Made by a program: the position numbers and the translations under genes | Shown: piece after piece, positions 1-11,528 of the stretch | How positions within the stretch are numbered: the stretch's first letter is position 1 | Layout: each line of letters opens with the position of its first letter | NCBI GenBank assembly: GCA_019054805.1 | Contig: JAHQIY010000001.1 | Span: 3,610,501-3,674,500 of the forward strand | Source: Brachionus manjavacas | Taxonomy: Eukaryota; Rotifera; Eurotatoria; Ploima; Brachionidae | DNA length: 64,000 bases | Direction of reading: 5' to 3' | Notes under the pieces: generated by a model | Told to the model about the DNA's origin: nothing | The model's database searches: none | Seen by the model: only the letters and a program-made list of their open reading frames with translations

Positions 1-102
1 GGTGTTCAATATATTATGACTGTTTTTAATAATAAAAAAATAAAAAAGATTTATTTATTTGAAAAATCTATTCAAAAGGACTGAGTTTTTAAATTTTTTA
101 AA

Positions 103-138
103 ACGAGTCAAGGGACTCGTTGGTAATTCTAGTGTTAA
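103..138. repeat. Right end of a TTAA-type MITE (partial copy)
   Basis: The stretch ends in ACTCGTTGGTAATTCTAGTGTTAA, here split for brevity as GACTCGTTGG then a TTCTAGTGTTAA terminus. It is nearly the same as the right terminus of the complete element at 23492-23836. An internal inverted pair (ACGAGTC / GACTCGT) lies just inside the end. The left end is probably outside the window or decayed. It belongs to the same family as the copy in the TDRD12 intron. Confidence 0.6.
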
Positions 139-773
139 GTTGACGAATATGAACATTTGAGAAAAGTTAATTTCTGCAGATTTGATGAATATTCAAAGTG
201 CAGCATTATAAGATTACGATTTGCAACCTTTTTTATTTAAATCCTTATTTTATTATCTCTCAGAAAATAAATCAAACGTATAAAACTTCAATTTTTAACT
301 AAAGGCTTTTTTAGTTTTAAATGGGGGCCACTTTTTAGGTGCCAGACCTCCGAAAAAATCAACTATTCTAAACAATTTTTTCTTTCTTTCATAAACTCTA
401 AAGTTGAACCCACTGGTGTACTAAATTTGGTGTAATAGCTAAATTATACCCATATTTATTAGCATAGGCGTCAAGAAAATGCAAAATTAAAATAATTAAT
501 TAAAAAAATGATAAATTCTAAGATTTAACAGTCTTAGCAATTCAATGATATTTCTAATTTCTTATATAAACTTCATTTTTAATAAGCCATTTGATAGAAA
601 ATTCAATTTTCTATTATTTAGTATTTAAAATTGCTAATATTTAGATAATTCGAAAAATGTGTGAGTACTACTCACACAAATTTGACATTTGTAGGAGATT
701 ATTGATTATTAAGATAGCATCAGCAGAATCTGACTAATAATATTAAATAAAAAAAATTAATAAAATTCTTTAC
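139..773. other. Intergenic/intronic AT-rich stretch, no gene seen
   Basis: I see no coding exon here. In particular, the missing 3' exons of the adjacent minus-strand protease (the catalytic Asp and the GDSGGP serine box) are not recognisable in this stretch on the minus strand. Confidence 0.5.
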
Positions 774-1276
774 TTTATTAACCCTTTTGACCGGGAGCTT
801 TTGTGACTTGTTAATGTTTCTTATGTCATTAACTCCAACATAGACCTCTAAAGTCGACTCTACATTGCTATACCATTGATTCCATTGAATTTCTAATGTG
901 TATGAATCGCCTTGCTCATCTTCATACCCGAAAAATTTATCCTGAATGCAATGAGCTGCTGTAAGGATGATTCTATGATTTAAAATAGTGCCACCGCATA
1001 CCCAACTAAAATTGATCAGTCGATTGGATCCTTTGATATCATATTTTCCCTGATATGTTTGAACAATGTAGACTGCAAAGGGCCATGACGACTTCAAACT
1101 GTCCTTACCACCCACAATTCTTTCTAAATTCGGTGGAACATAACTTATTCCGCATTCAACACAATGTGATCGTCCATTTCCAGCATAGCCTCGATCACAA
1201 ATGCATTGAGCCCAAAACGGAAATCGGTCTATGCAAAGTGAGGCATTTTTGTGACATTTTTTCAATAAACACGGCT
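774..1276 (-). CDS. EGF-trypsin serine protease, single exon of a partial gene
   Basis: The minus-strand reading gives an EGF-like module (cysteines in the order C-L-L-K-K-C ... CICDRGYAGNG ... C) followed directly by the start of an S1 (chymotrypsin-fold) protease. The activation site reads RIVGGKDS and the catalytic-His box reads ILTAAHC. The S1 domain then stops at ...KRVNK with a good donor (GTAAAG) near 768-773. No ATG or signal peptide is present and the 5' side has an acceptor-like AG near 1277, so this is an internal exon. The exons for catalytic Asp and Ser are not found in the remaining 770 bases, so the gene either continues beyond the window or is broken. By family knowledge it would be a secreted trypsin-like protease; the substrate is unknown. 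Confidence 0.72.
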
Positions 1277-1301
1277 CTTGGGATCACAATTTAAAAAAAA
1301 A

Positions 1302-3118
1302 TCAAAACTGAATTATTAAATTTTTACTTATAGCTAGAAAAATTAAAATTGCCAAAAGTATCAAAGTAATTAGAAAAATCAGCAATAGTAAATATTTTAA
1401 AGATGACCGGCAACTACACTTAGACCTTGCGTTAAGATTATAAAAAAATTCAAAAGCTTTTAAGACATTAAATAATTACAAAATAATTTCTTTATGCTTA
1501 GGTATCTGAAAAAAATAGAATTTAAAAAAAAATATTAAAATTTATTTCTAAATTTACTGAACAATTTATTTTTTTTTTTGAAATTTGCTGATTCGGACTT
1601 TTCAAATCACTCGGCAAGACATTTGAAGAAAAAGTTTTTGGACAAAAATTGGCTGAAGGATTTAAGTCCATTTTTTGTCAATGGATCCAACATTAAATTG
1701 GGACTCGAAATTTCTAAATTTTTTTTAAATAAAAAATTAATGTTCATTGACAACTATAATAAAAATTGGCTTGTATTTTTAGAATAATAACGAGTAAATG
1801 ATTCAAAAAATTAAAATAGATTTAAATTTTTCTCTTTGTTTATTGAGATTTATATATTTTTTTTATAAATTGTTTAGATTAATATTTGAATTTTTATATT
1901 AATCGATTTTAGATGAAATGATGGAACATATTTTAAATAGAGCTTTTATTTTAAACAGCATCGAGAAAAATGTTAATTTAAAACCTTTTTAGTCTAAATT
2001 GCATTTAAAAATTTAAATGTTATATTAATCATGTTTAGTTAAAACCAGATTTTAAGGGAAATGGATTTTGTTATCTTGAAATGTAAACTTAAATTCTTAT
2101 TTTTAAACTTGATAAAAAATGATATTTGATAATTTTTGTAATCAGTAATATGATTACGTTTAAAAATGATATGACCAAATTGATTTGAGTTTTGGAAAAT
2201 TTCAAATAATGTCAAATTTAGCTCTTTTAGTTGGTTTAATTATGGAATAAATGACAAATATTTTTATATCTTCAGAAAAAAATCACAGTTTCTAAAAATT
2301 TTCAAAATAAACCATCAAATATCAAATATCGAATTTTTTTTACTTCAAAGCTAAAAAATCTCATGGAACATATCGAATAAGCGTCAAACTGATAATATAA
2401 TTTTTTAATTATATTAAATTTCAAGTTATTCATAAATAATTTATTAATTTATCATAATCTTGATTTTTAACAGATTTTTTGTTCGCTTTAGAAAAAAGTT
2501 AGATAATCTTAAAATAAAATTTGAGAAAATTAGCAAATTAGTTTACTGTTGCACCATTGGAAAAATTATGAGTTTTTTATCTACTGTTTTTGAACGGAGA
2601 AAAGAAAGCCTCTAATGTTAACTAACTTTTTTTGTTTCTAAAATAAAATTCATGCTTCTTTTTCATTAAAGATTATTTACCTAGTATTATTTTTAGCTTT
2701 TAATTGCGTTAAAAAATTGCAAAAGCTTATTTATGGGATAATTTTTGATAAAATTTTAATTTTTTTATAATAAAATTTTAATTAAGTAGTTTTTTGTTTG
2801 ATTTACTGAACCATTTATTAGAAGCAAACCATGCTCCTCAACCTAAGTCTATTTAATTTCTATTAAATTTTAGCTTAAATACTAATTATATTTTATCATA
2901 TTTCATAATAAATGTTAAAGCAGCCGTCTGGTTTATTTGTCAAGCTCAACATTAGTTTTCTAGACATCAAAAAAATGAATATTAAATATTTATTTATTTC
3001 ATTTTATTCCAAAATTACTTTTTTCATTTGGAATTTTTAAATATCAGATACTTTTCGTCTAATAATCCTGGTATCAATTTCACAGAAAAAGAAAAATTAA
3101 AAAAAATTTTTTTTTCAG
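1302..3118. other. Intergenic AT-rich DNA, probably containing the 5' UTR intron of the GPCR
   Basis: No convincing coding region is present; a 69-codon reading frame at 1578-1787 has no recognisable feature. A run of T followed by CAG at 3107-3118 looks like the acceptor of a 5' UTR intron just before the GPCR start. Confidence 0.5.
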
Positions 3119-3135
3119 ATGACATAATTTTAATC

Positions 3136-4422
3136 ATGACAAATTTTTCAAATCACTCCGAATTCGAGTTCATCTACCACGAATCAACTGATACACTTCT
3201 AGATGCTATCAGTATTATTGACTTTTTTATAATATTTTTCGGAACAATAGGTAATTTAACATGTTTTTATTTGCTTAGTCGAAAACGAATCCGAATCGTG
3301 TCCAGTATGCGCTATCTGTCCGTATTGACCATAGTCGATGCAATATGCTTGTACGGGTGGTTTCTGAGCTCCATTTACAGGCAACTAAATGACGAATCTC
3401 ACATAAAAAGATTGGAAAATTTTTCCGCACTCAGTTGCAAAATAATCGCCTACATGTCCTTTACGAGTCTTCAACTGAGCTCATTTTTGCTCTGTGTCAT
3501 CACCATAGATCGTCTATTAATAATCATCTCACCATTTTGGCGCTCCAAGTGCACCCACATAAAACTGGCCAACTGCATCATAGCCGGGTCTATAATTTTT
3601 TTTTTCCTTTTAAATTTAATAATTCCAATAAATCTCGGAAACAATGGTCTAATAAAAATTAAAGTTTACAAAGAAATAAAGAGTAAAGAAAATTCTTTTT
3701 TTAATGAACTAGGTGATTTGGTAGCATCGGCCAAAATGCCCAAAAAAAACACTCAAAGTACCATTGTGACAATGTGGCAGTGCTATGATGATGATGATAA
3801 ATTGCTTAAGACATGGAATGTACTCCATTTGTGCTTATACAGCTTGTTACCTTTTCCAGTGCTTGGAATACTCAATTTGATAGTGATTAATTTGACCAGA
3901 GATGCGGCACGTCATGCCAGTGAGTACAATAAACAAAAAGTAAAATATGGACAAAAATTTGTCACTAGACTCCTCATGTTTTTGACTATATCGTTCATTT
4001 GCACAACCCTGCCGTGCACTGTGGCCTATGCGTTTTGGCATCATGAAATTTTGGAAAAAAAGTACGGCCGAGTCTTGCTGAATTTACTGAATACAATTCA
4101 GTTTTCTCGGCACGGATTTAACTGGATTATTTATTTGTATTCTTCATCCTTTTTGAGAATCGAATTCAAAAGATGCATTTCTTGCGCGAGTTTAGAGTAT
4201 GACTTGGCTGAAGAAGCTCTGGCTCGACGACCAACTGTGGCCTTAGAGATCATGCGGCAATTGGAAAATAATCAAAATAGACTTTCGTCAACCGAGTATG
4301 ATCAATTAGACCTTTATTTTTTGTATTGTATGTACGAAAAAGAAAAATTAAGAGTTATTGATGAGAATAATGACGATACCAATTTGGAACTGACTAAAAA
4401 TGAGAACAATGTAATTAATTAA
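3136..4422 (+). CDS. Rhodopsin-class (class A) G protein-coupled receptor, peptide-type
   Basis: A single coding exon of 428 codons. I take the ATG at 3136 as the start: a T-rich acceptor ends at 3118, and the only upstream ATG (3119) opens a two-codon frame. The N-terminus has glycosylation sequons (NFS, NHS). Seven hydrophobic segments follow. TM1 carries GN (Asn1.50), TM2 an Asp (Asp2.50), TM3 starts after a Cys (LSCK) and ends in DRL instead of DRY, and TM5 has a Pro. TM7 has NWIIY where NPxxY is usual. The extracellular loop 2 Cys (WQCYDDDD) could pair with the TM3 Cys. The TM4 Trp seems absent. A Cys pair (RCISC) after TM7 could be palmitoylated. It is probably a neuropeptide-type receptor in the plasma membrane; the ligand cannot be inferred. 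Divergent receptors of this sort are common in small invertebrates. Confidence 0.88.
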   Translation: MTNFSNHSEFEFIYHESTDTLLDAISIIDFFIIFFGTIGNLTCFYLLSRKRIRIVSSMRYLSVLTIVDAICLYGWFLSSIYRQLNDESHIKRLENFSALSCKIIAYMSFTSLQLSSFLLCVITIDRLLIIISPFWRSKCTHIKLANCIIAGSIIFFFLLNLIIPINLGNNGLIKIKVYKEIKSKENSFFNELGDLVASAKMPKKNTQSTIVTMWQCYDDDDKLLKTWNVLHLCLYSLLPFPVLGILNLIVINLTRDAARHASEYNKQKVKYGQKFVTRLLMFLTISFICTTLPCTVAYAFWHHEILEKKYGRVLLNLLNTIQFSRHGFNWIIYLYSSSFLRIEFKRCISCASLEYDLAEEALARRPTVALEIMRQLENNQNRLSSTEYDQLDLYFLYCMYEKEKLRVIDENNDDTNLELTKNENNVIN

Positions 4423-5163
4423 ACATTTTTAATAAAATTTCAAATTTTTAAAAAAAAAATTTTTTTTTACATTTATTTGATTATTAAAAATAGTGTTCCC
4501 AAAAATGAGTTAGTTTTATAAATGATTGCTAATTAGCAATTACGTCATTCAAGCTAAGTCACAATTGAAGTTCTATTTTTAAATTTTCGCCAAAAATTTC
4601 CAAAGTCTATCTATTATTTTATAGCTTGAATATATTAGACTTTTTGGTTAAAAAATGTAAGTACATTAATCAAAAATTTCTAATTAAAAATAAAATTTAA
4701 TATCAAATAATTAAATTTTATACTTAATTTGCTTGTAATATAAAACTAATTTATTTATTGCGTCACTAAACTAAAACTATGCCAAAAATGGTTTCAAATA
4801 AGAATATAAAATTAATTGATAAAGGCATCCAAACAGATCGAGGTTTATTATAAAATCAGGCTTTTTTTTCAAAATAATTAAAATTTAATTAATCTCGAAA
4901 AATAAACAACGATATCAAAAATTAGCAACCTTTTCAAATATCAAATAATTTGCAGATTTGAATCATGACAAAATGAGTCTATGTCAAAATTTAAAATCTA
5001 TCAAGAATATAAAATCTACGACTACTAGAATTTATTTTTTAATTTAAATATATTTGTGAACAAAAATAGAGCGCTCTATTGTTTGGTTTAAATCTTCCAA
5101 CAATAAATTGTTAAAAAGATATTAATTAAAATTTTTTTTATTTAACTCCTAGATTTTTTTAAA
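4423..5163. other. Intergenic DNA between GPCR and phosphatase
   Basis: AT-rich sequence with no open frame of note. The GPCR stop is followed by AATAAA at about 4431, a plausible polyadenylation signal. Confidence 0.5.
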
Positions 5164-6315
5164 ATGATAAATGATAAACTAAAAAACAAGTCAATTTATT
5201 TGCGTCATTACGAACTGCACAAGCGTCAGCCGAATAATGACATAAACAACCGGTCCAAAGTCAGCCAGACAGAGCATACTTTTATCAGGCTTATCAAACA
5301 AGGTGAAAACGAGGCAAATAAGTAAGTTTTAATGTAAGTTATGAAGATAAAGCTCTTAACTTATTAGATTCTCTTGAAATTAAATAGTTAATTGAAAAAA
5401 AGCATTTAAAATAAATAAATTGGATTCGAGAAATGGTTAGATACTTAAGGCTGAATATAATATTGCACAGATATCTATTTTATAGATCTGTTATAAATCT
5501 TTTATAATATCTTTAATTTTCGAAGAAAATCAAAAGAGAAATATTTCACTGTGAACCCAGCTAAATTGAGAAAAGATAAAGAACAAAATCTGATTAATGA
5601 GATTAGTAAGAGCAATTCAGCAATGAACTTGGATAAATTATTTAGAAAGGAAAATACCAAGTCAAGTGTTCAATCTAAACAAAACACCATGGCCTCCTAT
5701 CAGCAGTTTTCCTACATGGACGCGTTTCGTCTGTACCGAAAACAAAAATTTCTGGAAGAATACTTGAGAACAAATGGCGACGCTGCCACGCAGATTATAC
5801 CAAATTTTTTGTACCTAGGCGGACACAACTCGATAAAAAATGTGACTGAATTAAGCCAGCATGGTATAACCCATGTCCTAAATATGGCCCAGGAATTGAG
5901 CCTCAACAACCATGGATATTTGGATAAGAATATTAAAATTTTACAAATGAATGCCAAAGATGTGGATAAGTACAATATTCGACCTGACTTTGATTTAGCA
6001 TTCATGTTCATAGATGATTGTTTGAGGTCGGGAGGCAAAATTATTGTAAATTGTGCGCGTGGAATATCGCGCTCGGCAACCATTGTTATCGCCTATCTCA
6101 TGTTCCGCTACAATCTGCGACTAGACCAAGCTTATAGTCTTGTCTCTAGTCTTCGACCACAGGTCCGCCCAAACGCTGGTTTTAGGAATATACTGAGCAT
6201 TTACGATCTCGAACTCGAATATGCCAGAGTTTATCGGCTGAATCATTTCAGAGAAATGAACCAAAAAATGGCCTACTCTGTCTATCAAACACAAGCGATT
6301 TACTCGCAAAATTAA
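5164..6315 (+). CDS. Atypical dual-specificity protein phosphatase (DUSP)
   Basis: Two exons, 5164-5321 and 5526-6315, join in phase across a GTAAGT...TTTTCGAAG intron and give 315 residues. The first 110 residues are polar and lack similarity I can name. The phosphatase domain starts near IIPNFLYLGG and runs to about residue 290. The catalytic P-loop is NCARGISRSAT, so the Cys (about 229) and Arg (about 235) of CX5R are intact. A candidate general-acid Asp sits in the AKDVDKYNI loop (about 198). The usual His before the Cys (HCX5R) is Asn. The fold should dephosphorylate phospho-Tyr/Ser/Thr; its substrate, for example a MAP kinase, is unknown. No MAPK-docking rhodanese domain is visible, which fits the small atypical DUSPs. 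AATAAA-like signals lie just after the stop. Confidence 0.88.
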
Positions 6316-8478
6316 TCATTTTTTTTAGTTAAAAATAAAATTAAGAAATAATTAAAATTTTTTTAATAATTTTTGTTAAAAATTTTATTTATTTAATAAA
6401 ACAATTATCCTGTTTGGTTTTTGTATTTCAATTCAATTTTTTTTTTATTTTCTGAATAGGATCAATGTTGCACCTTTGAACAATCAATTATTCCAAATTA
6501 TAAATTTTTAAATAAGATTCCCAGAGGAACAACAAAGATATTTTTTTCTAAATTTCCTATTACTACCAAATATTGTACGATCAATTTTAAAAAATGATTT
6601 AATTGTTCAAAATTCATAAAAAATTAAATTCTATTTTTTTAAATTTCATATTATTATGGAATTTTATCTATTTTGTCAGTATTTTTTATGTCACTTTCAT
6701 TTTTGAAGTTCGTTAAGATTATAATAATAAAAATAAGAATTAGCTGTAAAATTTTTACTTAAAGAAAATATAATAATAAAAAACTAAATATATTTAATTT
6801 CAATATTTTAATTAAATTCAACCTGAAGGATTTACAGCTTGATTTAGTTTTAAATTAATCAAATAAATAAAAACTTCCGACTAATATTTAGAAAAAGTTC
6901 TAGATAAGCGTGTTCCACTGTACCTAAATCTTATTTAATAATTTAATCAATCTTGCATTAAGGTAATTTAGACTTAATTGAATTTTCAAATATCAGATTC
7001 ACTTAAGATATTTTTTATACTTGCATAGGGATAACTAAAACTTGTTTATTTGACTTGTGACTTCAATTAATGGGCTCAACATTATGAATTATTATTTATT
7101 ACTTAATTAAAAATAATTAAACATTTTGAGAGGTTAAAACTGAAATATTAAAAATTTGTATTAATTTTAAATCGATTTCTTAACAGTAGAATAACGGAAC
7201 AGTTTCTGTTTTTTTAAATAAAAAGATTTTCTATTATTAAAATCTTAAAATTAAAATTTCTATAATTTTAATATTGATTACAAAGTTTTGATTGCGACAA
7301 AGACTTTTAGAAATAAAAGAAAACCTATGGAACTAATTAATAGTGATAGCGGTGGAAACTTTTAAAAGGTAAAAAAAAAATTAATTTTTTATTTAATTTT
7401 TAATTTTTATTATTTTTATTTTCAAATGTTTTGAAATTTTCCAATCTTGGTTAAAAATGTTTTAAAAATTAAAAAGAACATTATAGTCCTAAAGCTTAGT
7501 TCTCTAGTTCTAGAATCTGTAATTAATAATGAGCTAAATGGCTATTCTGACGGATAAGATTATATTAAATGAAAAATATGTACATATTTCGATTTAATTG
7601 TAGTAAATAACACTCAAGAGATATATTTTTTTAAACCCTGAGTACCATTGTGTAGATAAAAATATGCGCTTTTTAAATGCATGGCTATTTTATAGTAGAT
7701 TGATTAATGTTAGAGTTATGGGAACGGAATTGCAACCAACATTAAATGAAAACATTAAATAACTAATTAAAAAACTTTGGTTTTGGGAGTTTTTTTTTCC
7801 ATTGCCGCAGCCTTCTTATTCAATTTTTAAAATGCATTTGTGAATAAATTTGACAAATTAAACTTATAAAATAAATATTCATATTTGAACTTTTCAAATA
7901 ATTAGCATTTATTTTTTATATTTATTTATGTAAATTTTTTTTTATTAAATCAATTTTGTGATTTTGTAAACATAAGCTAATTCTAAATTTGCTTAATGAA
8001 ATTAACTTTTAAAATTTATTTTTAAAGAAATCATTGTCTTATTTAGATTTCGATTCAATAAACAAATTTTAATTCTTAATGAATTATATCATTTCAATCG
8101 TCTGCCTTAGAACTAATTTAAAATTTTTTGTTTCTCAAAAACTTAAATAAAACAAAGTTTTAGTAAATTAAAAAAAAAAACAAGACATTTAATTTGATTT
8201 ATTTATTACGAATAAACTTAATAAATCTGTTTTGTTCAACGATTTGTTTTGCTTAGCTTCTATATTTACACAATAAATTAAATACTATTTTAAATAATTT
8301 AAAGTTCTAATTAAATAAATAAATAAGATAACAAATAAATACAAAATTTATAAAAAGAAATGAACGCATTTAAACAAAATGCTTGATACAATAATACCCT
8401 ATAAATAGATGACTAAGATTTTTTTTTCTCTTTAAATTGCTTAATGTACATTAAAATAATTTACATCACAAAAAAAAT
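6316..8478. other. Intergenic DNA, no gene seen
   Basis: About 2.1 kb of AT-rich sequence between the convergent phosphatase and forkhead genes. I found no long frame, RNA gene or clear repeat. Confidence 0.5.
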
Positions 8479-9420
8479 TTAATAAGTTAACTGATCTGAT
8501 AAATGTACATAATTTACATTGGCATTGTCCAAAGAGTATGAAGTTTGAGGTAAACATGTATGCTGCGTGGGACTTAAAAACTTGTAGTTTTGATAGCCAT
8601 TGTTGCTCGAGTGTTGAGAATTATCGTTCTCGGTAGAACTAAAAAAAGCTGAGTCATTATAGCAGTTGTAGTAGTAGGCATCTTGGTCTAGTGATGCGAT
8701 CAAGCCCGGCACAAACGCCTCAACTGTTTTCTTTTGCTTGGGGGGCTTTGATTTCTGAACATTGTTTTTTTTGCCAAGACATTTTTTGATTCCGACGGTG
8801 CTGCCTTTTTCCTTCAAAATGGACAAAAAATTTGCTTCTATGCTCCAAAAATGGCCTTGGGAATTTTTTTGCAAAGTCTTTATAAAAAAACTATGACTGC
8901 TTAGATTGTGCCGAATGGCGCTTTTCCACTTGGACACCTCTACTTTAGAAGTAAATGCCGCATAGCTTTCAAATCAGTTAATAAAGTAGAAAAAGTGTTT
9001 ATTTAATTTTTACTTAATGGATATGTAAGAATAGATATCTTTTAATTGCATTAGGTTAGTGCCTGAAGACATGATAGCCTTGGCAATCATGTCAGCATAC
9101 GGTTCTGGTGGTTTGTCGAAATTGGAAACTTTTTTGCGCTTTTTGGCCAGCCCTACACTTCGCCCATCCTCTTCGCTGTGCGACTCTTCTTCGGCCAAGT
9201 TTCCCTCCTGATCGCTGCTTGGCAAAGAGCCGTATTCTTCGCAGACTGGCCACACTGGATAGCTGAGTTGTGGTGGCGGTGTGGCATTCAAAAAATTAAA
9301 AGTTGAATTTGCTTCTGAGAAAGACACATCGGCCAGCAATTCTTCAATTTGAAAGTTTGTATCGAACAAATGAAGATCAATTACATCAATGTTATCAAGC
9401 AGGCTTAAGTCTTGGGCCAT
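8479..9420 (-). CDS. Forkhead (Fox) transcription factor
   Basis: Two minus-strand exons, 9420-9014 and 8965-8479, join through a 48-base intron (GTAAAA...TTGAAAG) and give 297 residues. The acidic, Ser-rich N-terminus (about 100 residues) ends in a basic KKRKK patch that may act as a nuclear signal. The forkhead DNA-binding domain starts at KPPEPYADMI (near 103). The intron splits it after YSYISIN, and it continues into KWKSAIRHNLSSHSFF, the recognition helix, then GHFWSIE. The IRHNLS signature is intact; the usual KNS before it is KSA. Spacing before the recognition helix recalls FoxO/FoxM more than FoxA/FoxD, but I cannot assign a class. The C-terminal 120 residues have a basic stretch rich in Lys/Pro and a Tyr/Asn/Ser-rich tail that may activate transcription. 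Confidence 0.88.
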
Positions 9421-10346
9421 TTTATGCCAATCTAAATAAAGATTTTTAAATAGAAGACTTAAATCAATGTTTGAATTGTTCTAATCATATTTTCTTTTGC
9501 ATTTCTTGTTCTATTAAGTAAAAAAAAGCATAGGAAAAATTTGAAATTTTGAAATCCTTGAATAGTAAAAATGCATGCAAATTTTTTTTTCATTGCTTTT
9601 ATTTTGGTCTCGACTTTAGATTGAGACTTTTTTGTTTCTAGAGCCAAGCCCTATTGGCAAACTTTTTTTTTTTTTTAATTTACCGATTTTGGCCGCCAGT
9701 AAGTCATCTTGGAAAAAAATTCCGCAACCAAGTCAAATAGGTTAGAAGTTAATTTTTGATTGTTCAATTTTTTAGGGCTAAAATAAAAAAGATTTATAAA
9801 AAAAAGTAAAATTTTGTCTATTTCTCTAATTACGCCAACAGTTCAATGCTCACATTGGCTCAGTAAACACATTCCAACAGTTGGAATAAAAAATTTAAAT
9901 TTCAAATTGTTTTTAAATTTAAATTTAACTTTTCTTTAGCTTTGAATGTCTTTTAATATCATCGAAGCTATCCAATTAGATTTAATGGTTTGATTTCTTT
10001 TCATTATGATCATAAATTGCGTTTATAAATTTTATTAAAAAACAACAAATTTCACGTTCTGAGCCATCGATACAAAATTGCTGAACAGTTGTTTTTTTTT
10101 ACTTTTTACTTTCTTAGACTTTAAATAAAATACACATGCATTCGTAAGTATGATAATTTTTCCACATTGAACCCACGTGACCAAGTTAGCAAAAATTTTT
10201 CTTTTTTTTGTCCACCAAATAAACTCATCAAAAAGCTTAATTGAGATAAAATTAACAAAAATATTTGAGTAAAAATAAAAAAATGCTAATTTATTTAAAA
10301 ATTTTGAATATAAAATATCAAATTTGAAGTTTGTGTTTTTAAAAAT
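9421..10346. promoter_or_regulatory. Divergent intergenic region between forkhead and D-cysteine desulfhydrase
   Basis: About 0.9 kb separates the start codons of two divergently transcribed genes, so both promoters should lie here. I do not see a clear TATA box distinct from background A/T. A pair CCAACAGTT / CCAACAGTTGG occurs around 9835-9881. Confidence 0.35.
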
Positions 10347-11528
10347 ATGAAAATTTTTGACTATAGAGCACCCAAGTGGCTGCTCGAGCATAGTTTGGCA
10401 AAAAATATTCGTTTTGTTCCGCAAAAACGGCTTCGCCTTTTGGACAAGAAGGAAACAAAGATAGAAAAGGTTGGTTTGAATCTGCACAATGACTCATTTC
10501 AAATGTTCATTAAGCGGGATGATCAGAGCCACAATGAACTTCATCTTCAAGGAAACAAGCTGAGAAAACTCGAATTTTTGTTTGCAGAAGCCTTGGGCAA
10601 AGGTGCCAGGCACATTCTAACCGCTGGTGGTCTACAATCGAACCATTGCAGAGCTGTGGCCGGTGTTTCCCAATTAACAGGTCTAAAGACCCATCTGTTT
10701 TTGAGATCGGACACTAATGATGCCTCAAAACTGAAAATAAATGGAAATCTTTTAGTTGATTTTATGCTTGGCTCAAAAATTTATTTGGTAGAAAAAAGAG
10801 CTCAATATTTGACTGAAATTGAGTATAAAATGAAAATTTTAAGCGAAAAGATAAAGATAAGCTCAGGACATGAATCGTATTTGATACCCATTGGAGGCTC
10901 GAACACAACTGGTCTGTTCGGCTACTTGGAACAGTTTGATGAAATGATCAAACAGAATATTGACGAGTTTATTGATGATATAGTGGTTACAAGTGGTTCC
11001 GGAGGAACTATGTCAGCCTTGGCAATTGCCAACTATTTAACTGGGAGCAAATTTAAACTTCATTCGTTTTGTGTGTGTGACAGTTCGGCATATTTTTATA
11101 ATCATTTAAAAAAGGAAATTCAAGATTTGTTCGGAAGTGAGACCAAAGTAGATGCTCAAAGTATGGTAAATATTGTTCAGTGCTCACGAGGTTTAGGATA
11201 TGCCAAGTCATCTAAAGAAGAACTTGAGTTTTTAGTTGACTTTTTTAGAAAGACAGGAATTGCTCTAGACCCAGTTTATACAGGTAAAGCAATGTATGCA
11301 CTAGTAAATCTGCTAAATGGACAAAAACCAACGTTTGATTACCAAAATGATGAAAATGCAAAGGTTTTTTTGTCTAATTTAAAAGGGAATCGTATTCTTT
11401 TTATTCATACTGGTGGTCAATTAGGTAATTTTGACAATGAAAAATATCAAGAGTATATTTTAGATAAAAATCGCATGTCAAATGTTTACAATTGTTTTGG
11501 GGAAAATATCTATGGTTTGAAAGTTTAA
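10347..11528 (+). CDS. D-cysteine desulfhydrase / ACC deaminase-like PLP enzyme
   Basis: An intronless frame of 393 residues with an ATG start. It matches the fold-type II PLP family of D-cysteine desulfhydrase and ACC deaminase. The lysine that forms the Schiff base should be Lys71 in QGNKLRKLEF. GGLQSNHCRA gives the family's substrate/PLP contact, and SGSGGT binds the phosphate. IPIGGSN and IHTGGQLG are further family blocks. The expected reaction is D-cysteine to pyruvate, ammonia and H2S, in cytosol or mitochondria; ACC deaminase activity cannot be excluded by eye. Length fits the plant-type and eukaryotic enzymes (about 400) better than the shorter bacterial ones (about 330). The family is patchy in animals, so lateral origin is possible, but base composition matches the surroundings. 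Confidence 0.88.
   Translation: MKIFDYRAPKWLLEHSLAKNIRFVPQKRLRLLDKKETKIEKVGLNLHNDSFQMFIKRDDQSHNELHLQGNKLRKLEFLFAEALGKGARHILTAGGLQSNHCRAVAGVSQLTGLKTHLFLRSDTNDASKLKINGNLLVDFMLGSKIYLVEKRAQYLTEIEYKMKILSEKIKISSGHESYLIPIGGSNTTGLFGYLEQFDEMIKQNIDEFIDDIVVTSGSGGTMSALAIANYLTGSKFKLHSFCVCDSSAYFYNHLKKEIQDLFGSETKVDAQSMVNIVQCSRGLGYAKSSKEELEFLVDFFRKTGIALDPVYTGKAMYALVNLLNGQKPTFDYQNDENAKVFLSNLKGNRILFIHTGGQLGNFDNEKYQEYILDKNRMSNVYNCFGENIYGLKV

Noticed and set aside
10035-10487. A 150-codon minus-strand frame overlapping the start of the D-cysteine desulfhydrase
   Set aside because: Phe/Lys/Asn-rich, overlaps a clear gene on the other strand, no features.
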